From Roseivivax sediminis (GTDB lineage Bacteria > Pseudomonadota > Alphaproteobacteria > Rhodobacterales > Rhodobacteraceae), in NCBI RefSeq assembly GCF_900112685.1, contig NZ_FOMS01000020.1, forward strand, positions 1-52,616: a stretch of 52,616 nt of DNA, in the 5' to 3' direction. Shown here piece by piece: positions 24,000 to 30,870 of this stretch. A program made the translations under genes and the position numbers. Below the pieces are notes generated by a model. The model was not told where the DNA came from and made no database searches. It was given only the letters and a program-made list of their open reading frames with translations. How positions within the stretch are numbered: the stretch's first letter is position 1; each line of letters opens with the position of its first letter.

Positions 24000-24983
24000 A
24001 TGACGAACATGCTCTCCTTCGATCCCCTCGGGGCGCAGCTTTCTCCGGCATCGCTTCTCGTGATCGCCGCGCTGGCTGGGCTCTACATGCGAGGTCTCGC
24101 GCGGCCGAGGCGCCTTCGCCCGCAAACTGCTCCCTGGCAAGCCGGGCTCTTCTTCGCCGGTCTCGGGTGCCTGCTGCTGGCCTTCAATGCGCCGCTTTCG
24201 CCACTCGGTCACTCGCTCTTTTCCGTCCATCAGATCAATCACCTTCTTGTGCGCCTTCTCGGGCCTCTGCTGATCGTTGTCGCGCAGCCATGGGGCGTCT
24301 GGACTGCGGGAGTGCCGCGGAATTTGCGACAGCAGATCGACGCTCTGTCGCGCCAACCGCTCGTGCGCGCCTTGCGAAGCCCATGGAGCGCAGCCGCTCT
24401 GCTCGTCGCTACCCTCTACGTCTGGCAAGTGCCGGTTGTATTCGGTCTTGCGCAGCGGGTCCCGTCCGTCGAGTTGACGGCGCATCTCGGCATGGCCGCG
24501 GCGGGGCTCTGGTTCTTCACGTTGCTGCTCGATCCGCGCGATCCCCCCGAGGGGATGCGACGTGGCGCGCGACTGCTCTGCGGGATCGTCGTCATCGTCT
24601 CGAATATCCTGCTGGGGTCGCTGATGACACTGAAAGAAGTCGTGCTCTACGGCGCGACAGACCCGGGCGCCGGCTTCACACCGCTGACAGATGAGACCAT
24701 CGGGGGCTACACAATCTGGGTGCCGTCCTCGATGATCATGATCGCCGCCATCGTTCTGGTGTTCAACGGCTGGAACCGGGCCGAGGAACGCCGCTGGAAC
24801 GCGCGTCATACGTTGATGCAGCAGTCGAACTCGGCCGCTCTCGAATTTCCCGAAACTGCCCAAGAACTTCGGCTCAAGGTCACGCGGCCCAACCGTGACC
24901 TAGGCCGTACGCTGGCCGTGGCGGCGCTTTCGATGTTCGTCGTCGTCATGGTGACGGCTATCACCGTGGTGTCACTTGGGTGA
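24000..24983 (+). CDS. CtaG-like cytochrome c oxidase assembly factor (caa3_CtaG type)
   Basis: A 327-residue membrane protein with about seven to eight helices and the pattern of the caa3_CtaG family: SVHQINHLLVRLLGPLL, LYVWQVP, AHLGMAAAGLWFF and the conserved DP..GF segment. These proteins assist copper delivery to oxidase centres and are also found in copper-resistance operons. It ends the ZIP-lspA-lnt series. The C-terminal part (about 260-327) adds a basic region and one more helix. Confidence 0.87.
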   Translation: MTNMLSFDPLGAQLSPASLLVIAALAGLYMRGLARPRRLRPQTAPWQAGLFFAGLGCLLLAFNAPLSPLGHSLFSVHQINHLLVRLLGPLLIVVAQPWGVWTAGVPRNLRQQIDALSRQPLVRALRSPWSAAALLVATLYVWQVPVVFGLAQRVPSVELTAHLGMAAAGLWFFTLLLDPRDPPEGMRRGARLLCGIVVIVSNILLGSLMTLKEVVLYGATDPGAGFTPLTDETIGGYTIWVPSSMIMIAAIVLVFNGWNRAEERRWNARHTLMQQSNSAALEFPETAQELRLKVTRPNRDLGRTLAVAALSMFVVVMVTAITVVSLG

Positions 24984-25074
24984 AGGCATGAAGGCTTGCC
25001 GCGCCTCGCGAGCCAACCGTCACTTGCCCCCCGGATGATGGAATGCCGGCGCGTCCGCTACACATTCGCCGACG

Positions 25075-25230
25075 TCAGTGGCCATGCGCCAGCACGCCCT
25101 CGGCCATTCGATCGCCCACTCTTTTGCCATCTTTCGGTGTCGGGGCCTCCGACGTCGCGCGTAGCAGCCGCAAGGCATTGGCGACGACCAGCAGCGAAAC
25201 GCCCACATCGGCCGCGATCGCGCCACACAT
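25075..25230 (-). pseudogene. 3' remnant of a P1B-type ATPase
   Basis: The minus strand encodes AIAADVGVSLLVVANALRLL, the last helix of a heavy-metal ATPase, then a short tail ending AHGH and a TGA at 25075-25077. Upstream of about 25230 the resemblance stops abruptly, so only the final 50 or so residues survive. The helix lacks the exact ADTGATVLV form of the intact pump at 9192-11480, so this derives from a different ATPase. Confidence 0.75.
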
Positions 25231-25423
25231 CAAGGCGATCCGAAGACTTCACTGCGCTAATCACGAACGACCGCATTTGTGAGTGTGGCGCGGCGTGGAA
25301 AGATGCCGCAGCACAGCATGCATGCTTCCGCCAACGCACACAGCGAGAACTTGGCACTTCCGCAACGGGCTCGCTACCGACCTTCGCTGCGCCAAGCCTG
25401 AACGGCAGCTCTTTGTGATCCGC

Positions 25424-25472
25424 AAGGGCATCGAGCGTTCCGATATTTAGTGTCTCCACGCTCGATGCCCTT
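25424..25472. repeat. 15-bp perfect inverted repeat, 19-base loop
   Basis: AAGGGCATCGAGCGT (25424-25438) and its exact complement (25458-25472). There is no T-run beside it, so it is not an obvious terminator. It lies downstream of repC. A recombination site, transposon end pair or replication-related element are possible. Confidence 0.6.
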
Positions 25473-25717
25473 GCTAACGTCCGGCTAGGACGTTGACCAA
25501 CACCACACGGTAGATATTTCTCGAAGGTGAGAAGCGATCCTGTTCCTCTCCGGGCTACCGGTGCGCCTTGAAAAAAAGCTGGCGACGACATTGCGACCGA
25601 TTATTCGAGTGCGCTAGGCTCCGTAGAGCAGCACAGGCAGGGATGCCGATGGCTGCGAAGGTGAGGCCGGGGCCCGTAAGGGTTCCGGCCGATCTGCTTC
25701 TGAGCCTCGGGCGATTG

Positions 25718-26950
25718 CTAGTGACACGCGCTTCGCTCGGACAGGCCGATCAAGCTACCGACGATGTTCAGGTGTCCTTCGCGGTACTTCTTCGTCATCC
25801 CGCGCAGATACCCGCCGGGTGAGCTGACTTCGGGTGCTGGGCCGGTTGATTTCGCGTCAGTGATGAGGACGCACCAAGTGGCAGTCTCTTCGCCCATTGT
25901 TGCTACGGCGTCGGTCCATGCGGACGAACTAATACCAAGCTCAGGAAGTCGATGCTGTGCCGCAACAGTGAAGTCGTGCAGGTGCAACGTCGATCGACCC
26001 TGACGGCGTATGTCCAGGTGCATCCTCATATCTTCTGAGGCGAGAGGTAGAAAATGCTGTAGGGGTATCTTGGAGAGGATTTCGGAGTTGTGCGCTCGCT
26101 CGACGCCTTCATCATCTTTTTCTTTGCAGGACGAGACGCCGTTAGGCGGATCGTCACTTGATGTAGAGTGTGCGGACTTGTCCGCACTCGTCTTATCGCT
26201 CGCGTTACAGACTACGTTAATAGAATCTTGGGTTGTATCTTGTATATAGGACCGCTCGTTTTCATGCGGTTCGGCGCTCGATTCTGGGCCTGATTGAAGA
26301 AGATCCAAGGCCGCAGCGCATAGAGCATCGGCGTCAGCTTCATGGTCCGCCAGATCTTCGAGCGGCATCCGGTGCAGTCGGTCGTGAGAGGGCCAGTCTT
26401 CGAAAGACTGCATAATCGCTGTGACCTCGGCGCACTGCCCGTACCTCTCGATCAGCTCGGCCAAGCAGCTCTTGATATGACGTAGGTGGGAGCTGCGCAG
26501 ACCACGAAGCCGACCATGTTCTCGGCGGCGAGCCTCGATCTCGTGACGCATGGCGATGAACTCTTCGACGCGGGCAATTGCTACGGAAAAGAAAACACCG
26601 CAATTAGCGTATCCGGAGCGGGCGCCGTTCGCCATGGTACGAAGCTCGATCAGCCCGGCGCGTTGAAGCTCACGCTCATGCTCGCGGATGCGGGCAGCAG
26701 TTTTGTGAAGCTCCTTGGCGATTTCAGTCTGGCTTTTGTAGCAGCAGGGCTCGTCCTGGGCGCTCTTGAATGCCGAGGGGCGTGTTGTGCTGACCATTGC
26801 CCGGAACGTCGCGAGGGCGGCATTCCCAACCCCTAAGACTGGGGCTACGGCGTCGATGAGGGCGATGAAGCCGTCACGCTCCATGCCTTTGGGGAGGGTA
26901 GGTTTGAGCCCGCGTTGCCGGGTGTCCGGCAGGGCGTCGGTAACGTGCAT
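25718..26950 (-). CDS. repC: RepC-type replication initiator
   Basis: A 410-residue protein with the RepC layout: N-terminal winged-helix region (about residues 35-120, with KSQTEIAKELHK and LQRAGLIELRTMANG), a variable acidic linker (about 225-285), and the C-terminal SPGGYLRGMTKKYREG segment typical of RepC. RepC initiates replication of alphaproteobacterial repABC plasmids, but there is no repA or repB beside this one, so it is a solitary RepC. A long leader with a probable antisense RNA precedes it. Copy control and oriV are expected within and just upstream of the gene. Confidence 0.85.
   Translation of the reverse strand: MHVTDALPDTRQRGLKPTLPKGMERDGFIALIDAVAPVLGVGNAALATFRAMVSTTRPSAFKSAQDEPCCYKSQTEIAKELHKTAARIREHERELQRAGLIELRTMANGARSGYANCGVFFSVAIARVEEFIAMRHEIEARRREHGRLRGLRSSHLRHIKSCLAELIERYGQCAEVTAIMQSFEDWPSHDRLHRMPLEDLADHEADADALCAAALDLLQSGPESSAEPHENERSYIQDTTQDSINVVCNASDKTSADKSAHSTSSDDPPNGVSSCKEKDDEGVERAHNSEILSKIPLQHFLPLASEDMRMHLDIRRQGRSTLHLHDFTVAAQHRLPELGISSSAWTDAVATMGEETATWCVLITDAKSTGPAPEVSSPGGYLRGMTKKYREGHLNIVGSLIGLSERSACH
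26205..26255. other. A+T-rich segment inside repC, candidate oriV
   Basis: A markedly A+T-rich run lies in the part of repC encoding its variable linker, in contrast to the GC-rich surroundings. In repABC plasmids the replication origin lies inside repC in an A+T-rich stretch. Position and composition fit; no iterons were seen. Confidence 0.4.
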
Positions 26951-27072
26951 TGGTTCTTCCTCGCATGGTGAAGGCGAGGCGGCCGCAGGCGTATTTCACC
27001 CGTTCGCACGAGTGCGTTTTTTGCTTGCCTGCTCTGTTGGGAAGCTGATAGAACCAACTGTAACAGCACAGT

Positions 27073-27150
27073 CCTTCGGGTTTGCCGACCCTAGGTTCTT
27101 AAAAGCTCCCCGTTGAAGGTTGCCGCCTTCGCGGGGTTTCGCTTTTCTGG
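27073..27150 (+). ncRNA. Candidate antisense counter-transcribed RNA (incA-type) for repC
   Basis: A plus-strand RNA opposite the repC leader. Possible promoter TTGGGA (27037-27042), 18-base spacer, TAACAG (27061-27066). It would end at a strong hairpin in which CCCCG/GAAGG (27108-27119) pairs with CCTTC/CGGGG (27126-27136), followed by T-rich sequence. RepC-type replicons are controlled by small antisense RNAs placed just like this. Boundaries are estimates. Confidence 0.5.
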
Positions 27151-27208
27151 GGGTGTGCCTGCTCCTCTCGTTCTGCTCGCGACTCTGTGGTCGCATTGTT
27201 ATGTTTGA

Positions 27209-27237
27209 GACATACAGGGTTTCGATGCACCTCGCAA
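27209..27237 (-). promoter_or_regulatory. Candidate repC promoter
   Basis: On the minus strand TTGCGA (27232-27237) and TATGTC (27209-27214) are 17 bases apart. The resulting 250-base leader would overlap the antisense RNA, as in RepC replicons. Confidence 0.45.
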
Positions 27238-27270
27238 TTCTGGTGGCACGCCACGCGCGCGGTACAACGA

Positions 27271-28029
27271 TTAGTAATTCACCTGCTCATAGCCGAAGTT
27301 GCCCTGGTAGTCGGACCATTCCACGAAGACAGCACGGTTGTTGACGGTCGGGCAGTGATCGCCCCAGCGTTCGTCACCGACGTAAGCGTCGGGCAGGTCC
27401 GAAGGCTCGCCACTCTGCCAGTAGAAATCGCCCTGCAAGCCGTAGCGTCCGATACGAACGTCTTCGTAGCGAAGGCAATATTCGTCGTCATCCCCACCGG
27501 CTTCGCGCTGGTGGAGGCGTTCGACACTGTAGACCGTGATGGAGCGCACAAAGTCGAAGGCCGGGTCGCTGATGTCGATGTCAGCTATGCCGTTGTCGGA
27601 GGTGTAGTCATCCGCGATCCGGTGCAGGAGCGCGTCGCCGTCGAAGTCCCCTTCGGTAGCACGGGTCAGGATGGCCGGAAGTGGCTCATGGCTGGGTGCC
27701 CGCATTGGACGTGATTGAAGGGGGGCAGCATCCGCGTCAAAGGCGATCTCATAGAGCCGTTGTGATGGTGCCTTCGTATCGTCAGGACGGAAGGCAACGC
27801 CCATCGGACAGCGCCAGATTTGGAGCGGGGGTTCAATGGGCCAAGGCGTGATGCGCCGGATGAACTCTGCCCGAGCGGCCGTGCAAGGTGCTGATGTGGG
27901 CCAGCCGCCAGACAGGCAAAGAAGGATCGCGCAGTCGATCTGATATGCGCGGGCCGGCGGCGCTGTCAGTGCGAGGCCTGCTGTGACGCTCGCTGCAACG
28001 GTTGCGGCAGTGCTGAAACGATGTTGCAT
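27271..28029 (-). CDS. Secreted protein, unknown
   Basis: A 252-residue protein with a signal peptide to about residue 28 (cut after PPARA), then a short Cys-containing stretch (DCAILLCLSGGWP, APC) that resembles a conserved region I have seen in proteins from alphaproteobacterial conjugative plasmids. The rest is acidic. GGAGC lies six bases before the ATG. Function unknown; the first Cys-rich part suggests a disulfide-bonded periplasmic protein. Confidence 0.7.
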   Translation of the reverse strand: MQHRFSTAATVAASVTAGLALTAPPARAYQIDCAILLCLSGGWPTSAPCTAARAEFIRRITPWPIEPPLQIWRCPMGVAFRPDDTKAPSQRLYEIAFDADAAPLQSRPMRAPSHEPLPAILTRATEGDFDGDALLHRIADDYTSDNGIADIDISDPAFDFVRSITVYSVERLHQREAGGDDDEYCLRYEDVRIGRYGLQGDFYWQSGEPSDLPDAYVGDERWGDHCPTVNNRAVFVEWSDYQGNFGYEQVNY

Positions 28030-28124
28030 TGGTCAAGCTCCCGCTGACGTTCGGGGTCAACTAATCACATCATTAGCGGAAACGTCCAGTCACTATCATG
28101 CTCAAAACATAACTTTTGAACGAC

Positions 28125-28409
28125 CTAGTTATTCCCAGAGCGTAGGCGCTCGTAGTCTTCCAGCGCGCTGTCGATCTCATCGCGCACGGTTTCTTCGGCG
28201 GCTTGCAAACATTGGAGGTAGCGTTGTGCGTCGGTGAAATAGTCCGAGAACTCCATACCCAGCTCGTCTCGATATTCCTCGATCACGTCATCAGGAAGGT
28301 TGGGGTCTGATGCCGGAGGGGGCACGCAGTCGAGAGCCGTCGTTTGGGGGAGACCTGGGCTGGCTGAAACCACGGCGCTGACGGCAGACGCTAAGAAGAT
28401 GCGGGCGAT
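28125..28409 (-). CDS. Small periplasmic protein with unusual or lost start
   Basis: The frame encodes a clean signal peptide (ARIFLASAVSAVVSA) and an acidic helical mature part of about 75 residues with two Cys. No ATG, GTG or TTG stands where it should: AGGAGG (28418-28423) is followed after eight bases by ATC (28409). A GTG at 28373 would cut off most of the signal. The 5' end overlaps the resolvase 3' end. Either ATC is used, or the true start was removed when the resolvase gene joined here. Confidence 0.5.
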   Translation of the reverse strand: MARIFLASAVSAVVSASPGLPQTTALDCVPPPASDPNLPDDVIEEYRDELGMEFSDYFTDAQRYLQCLQAAEETVRDEIDSALEDYERLRSGNN

Positions 28410-28966
28410 TTGTTGAGCCTCCTGTAGAGAGTGGACCGGGACACTCCGACAAGGCGCGCAGCGGCTGTCGTAGAGTATCCATTTGCAATAGCTGTCTCGG
28501 CTTGGGCGAGCTTCGCCGGCGTCAGGACGGTCGGCCGTCCTCCAATACGGCCTTGAGCGCGTGCTGCGGCTAGGCCGGAGGCGGTGCGGTCTCGGATAAG
28601 ATCGCGCTCGAACTCGGCCAAGGTGGCGAACAGATTCAGAGCAAAGCGGCCTTCGGCGGTGCTGGTGTCGATGGCTTCGCGCAGGGAGCGAAAACCAACC
28701 CCGCGCTCTCGGTAGCCTGCCACCCGTAGAACAAGGTCTGGGACAGAGCGGCCGAGCCGGTCGATCCTTACAACAACGATAGTGTCGCCTTGCCCGGCCA
28801 GGGCGTCCAAGCGCGCGAGCTGAGGCCGCTCGTCCTTCGCACCGGAAATCACGTCCTCGAAGATGAGATCGCATCCGGCTTGCGTGAGGGCGTCGCGCTG
28901 GCCTTGCAGGTTCTGGTCCCGCGTCGAGACGCGGGCATAGCCGTAGGTAGTCACAGGGAGTCTCAC
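28391..28966 (-). CDS. Serine recombinase (resolvase/invertase family)
   Basis: A 191-residue small serine recombinase with the catalytic Ser14 in YGYARVSTRDQ, the RIDRLGRS and EFERDLIRDRT motifs, and a C-terminal helix-turn-helix (TTAAARLVGVSRSTLYRRL). Length is normal. There are no transposase genes near, so its likely jobs are multimer resolution of the plasmid or residue of a transposon. It may stand in for partition functions in a plasmid without repAB. Its recombination site should lie in 28967-29244. Confidence 0.93.
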   Translation of the reverse strand: MRLPVTTYGYARVSTRDQNLQGQRDALTQAGCDLIFEDVISGAKDERPQLARLDALAGQGDTIVVVRIDRLGRSVPDLVLRVAGYRERGVGFRSLREAIDTSTAEGRFALNLFATLAEFERDLIRDRTASGLAAARAQGRIGGRPTVLTPAKLAQAETAIANGYSTTAAARLVGVSRSTLYRRLNKSPASS

Positions 28967-29244
28967 TTCTTACGGGTTTTGAGATTCGTCCCAAAAGGGC
29001 TGGTAGCGACGGGTTTTGCAACAATTTTCGGCGCGTCCCTCAAACGGAGGTTTTTGCTTAAGCGGCCTTGAACTGCACGTAACATATGTATCATACACGG
29101 GCCATACGCTCTAGGAGCGCGAAATATCTTACGTGTTTGAAAGTTATGTATTGAACCGAGGCATATTTCTCGCTACCCCGAAGTTGTGTAAGCCTGCCCC
29201 CCGTCGTTTCGACAAATCGAAGGCTCTAGGGGCGAGGCAAGCAA
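28967..29244. other. Divergent control region, resolvase / transfer operon
   Basis: Divergent promoters and probably the resolvase res site lie here. A plausible plus-strand promoter is at 29068-29096, with a small dyad around ACATATGT in its spacer. I could not assign res subsites. Confidence 0.5.
29068..29096 (+). promoter_or_regulatory. Candidate promoter of the transfer operon
   Basis: TTGAAC (29068-29073) and TCATAC (29091-29096) are 17 bases apart. The first gene of the operon begins 150 bases later. The spacer holds the palindrome ACATATGT, a possible operator. Confidence 0.4.
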
Positions 29245-29574
29245 ATGAGAGAAGTTTCACCAGTGATAACGCTTGCGGGATTGCGGGAAGCCCTAGAAGC
29301 CGGAGGAACGATTGAAGTCGAATGTATAGAAAAGCCTGAGAGGCTGAGTAATCAGTATCGCGGTAGCTGGAAATTCTATGTTCTGGCTGACGTTAAGGGC
29401 ACTCAACATCGACTTCTTCTGGTGCATGGCAGGGATATAAAACCGAAGATCGTCCGAACGCTTACTGGCCTGTATTCGTTCGCTGCTGATCTAGGAATCT
29501 CCCCGATTTCCGTTCCGCGTCACGCTGATGAGCGCGCGGTATGGAAAGTCTATGAGGACACTGAAAAAGACTAG
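29245..29574 (+). CDS. Hypothetical protein at the head of the transfer operon
   Basis: A 109-residue soluble protein with no signal peptide or known motif. It has mixed charge and a segment RLLLVHGRDIKPKIVRTLTGLYSFAADLGI that looks globular. It overlaps the start of the transglycosylase gene, so it is co-transcribed with virB1-virB11. A regulatory or accessory role is a guess. Base composition is lower in GC than the following genes. Confidence 0.6.
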   Translation: MREVSPVITLAGLREALEAGGTIEVECIEKPERLSNQYRGSWKFYVLADVKGTQHRLLLVHGRDIKPKIVRTLTGLYSFAADLGISPISVPRHADERAVWKVYEDTEKD

Positions 29575-30217
29575 TACGCTCTTCTCAATTGCTGCCCTCG
29601 TCTTTCATGCGAGCGCGAGCAATGCAGAAGTAATTGACCTTGGCGGGTCGAATAACTCGGGACGGGTTACGTCCTCGGTTCTTGATTTCGGAAAACCTCG
29701 GGAAACGCCTCAAGAGGCGGAACCAGCGGCGGTCGCACCGGCCTCGGTTGCGCCGTCGCGGTCGGGGCTAGGTGGTCGGCACGGGACGCCTCAAGTCGAG
29801 CGTCTGATCTCGACCGTCGCCCAAGAGTATGCGCGGCATCCCGGTCTTCGGCGGGCAGGCATTTCCCCTGTCGAGTGGGTTGCCCTGTTCCGCGCCAATA
29901 TCGCCATCGAGAGCAATTTTCGGCAGTCCGCCAGATCGCATGTCGGTGCGATTGGGTTGGGGCAGCTCATGCCTGGGACTGCGAAAGTTCTCGGTGTCGA
30001 TCCGCATGACCCTCGGGAAAACCTAGAAGGGTCCGCGCGGTATCTCCTTACACAGCTTCAAAAATTTGGATCGGTCAAGTTGGCGCTGGCCGCCTATAAC
30101 GCCGGTCCAGATGCCGTCTCCCGGTATCGGGGCATCCCACCGTACCGGGAGACTCAAGGGCACGTTCGCAAAGTGCTCGAAGTCTACTTCGCAACCACCG
30201 GTAAGGAAAGCACATGA
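29552..30217 (+). CDS. virB1: VirB1-like lytic transglycosylase
   Basis: A 221-residue protein with a signal peptide (about residues 1-26) and a C-terminal SLT domain: IAIESNFRQSARSHVGAIG with the catalytic Glu, GLGQLMPGTA, and [12 protein letters not shown]. It opens the peptidoglycan for assembly of the type IV secretion channel. I chose ATG 29552 rather than the 29528 start because it begins the signal peptide. A second protein with the same catalytic domain is encoded at 33434-34591. Confidence 0.92.
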   Translation: MRTLKKTSTLFSIAALVFHASASNAEVIDLGGSNNSGRVTSSVLDFGKPRETPQEAEPAAVAPASVAPSRSGLGGRHGTPQVERLISTVAQEYARHPGLRRAGISPVEWVALFRANIAIESNFRQSARSHVGAIGLGQLMPGTAKVLGVDPHDPRENLEGSARYLLTQLQKFGSVKLALAAYNAGPDAVSRYRGIPPYRETQGHVRKVLEVYFATTGKEST

Positions 30218-30537
30218 AATACCTCCAAGCAGAGCTGTCGAAACGGCTGGGGAGCATCAACTGGAAAGGTCTGGTCTATCTGCTCCCGGTCTTCGCGGTG
30301 ATGGCTGAGCCGGCGCTGGCTCAAGACCTCGATCCACTCGAAAACATGCTGCAAACGGTCGTGGACGCACTCACAGGTCCGATCGGTCGATTGATCGCGA
30401 TCCTCGCTGTCGTCGCGGCTGGCTACATGATGTTCACCGGGCGGCTGAATTGGCCGCTATTCCTCGCGATATTCTTCGGCGTGGTTCTGGTGTTCTCGGC
30501 GGCGACGATCATCGACGGCTTCGCAACTGCAACCTGA
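30214..30537 (+). CDS. virB2: VirB2-like pilin
   Basis: A 107-residue pilin precursor with a long signal region ending AEPALAQ (about residue 37), then two hydrophobic helices separated by a short polar loop (FTGRLNWP), the classic VirB2/TrbC layout. It starts inside the virB1 stop (ATGA). A strong hairpin directly follows the gene. Confidence 0.92.
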   Translation: MKYLQAELSKRLGSINWKGLVYLLPVFAVMAEPALAQDLDPLENMLQTVVDALTGPIGRLIAILAVVAAGYMMFTGRLNWPLFLAIFFGVVLVFSAATIIDGFATAT

Positions 30538-30542
30538 TCCAG

Positions 30543-30575
30543 AAAGGCCCCTCGGTCCGAGGACCGGGGGGCTTT
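30543..30575 (+). terminator. Hairpin between virB2 and virB3 (attenuator)
   Basis: A 14-bp stem with one bulged G (arms 30543-30557 and 30562-30575, loop CGAG) followed by TTTGTCTTT. It looks like an intrinsic terminator inside the operon, which would let pilin mRNA exceed the mRNA of the downstream genes. Confidence 0.75.
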
Positions 30576-30594
30576 GTCTTTAAGGGACATGCCA

Positions 30595-30870
30595 ATGCAA
30601 GAGACACCGCTTTTCCTCGGTCTTACTCGGCCTCCCAAGTTTTTCGGTCTGCCCGTGGGCTATTTCATTGGACTAGCCCTTGGGACGGTAATTCCGTTTG
30701 TCGGCCTTGATGATCCGCGGTTTCTCGCAATCGGGATCATCGCCTACCCGCCATTGTGGCTCGTAGCTGACCGCAACCCGCATCTGTTCGAGGTGGTCGC
30801 AGGTGTTTTCTCGACCACTCCGCGCACGAAAAACTTCAAGATAAATGGGGGCAATCGCTATGTCGCGTAA
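30595..30870 (+). CDS. virB3: VirB3-like inner-membrane protein
   Basis: A 91-residue protein with the VirB3 opening (TPLFLGLTRPPKFFGLPVGY) and two adjacent helices. ATG 30595 is chosen because AAGG lies eight bases upstream; ATG 30589 is too close to it. It overlaps the virB4 start. Confidence 0.9.
   Translation: MQETPLFLGLTRPPKFFGLPVGYFIGLALGTVIPFVGLDDPRFLAIGIIAYPPLWLVADRNPHLFEVVAGVFSTTPRTKNFKINGGNRYVA

Larger units (their letters stand above)
24984..25717. other. Non-coding junction between metal island and replication region
   Basis: About 730 bases with no intact gene. It holds the tail of a P1B ATPase (25075-25230), a perfect 15-bp inverted repeat (25424-25472) and otherwise unremarkable sequence. 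It looks like the right-hand edge of the inserted metal-resistance segment. Confidence 0.6.
26951..27270. other. repC leader and control region
   Basis: The 320 bases between repC and the next gene hold a candidate repC promoter (27209-27237, minus), a candidate antisense RNA on the plus strand (27073-27150) and no protein-coding gene. Confidence 0.6.

Noticed and set aside
23668-24003. 111-codon frame before ctaG
   Set aside because: Overlap with both neighbours looks attractive, but the product is Arg/Ser/Pro-rich with no fold or family; listed only as a gap.
28391-28966. Complete Tn3-type transposon around the resolvase
   Set aside because: No transposase gene and no 38-bp terminal repeats were seen; the resolvase stands alone.
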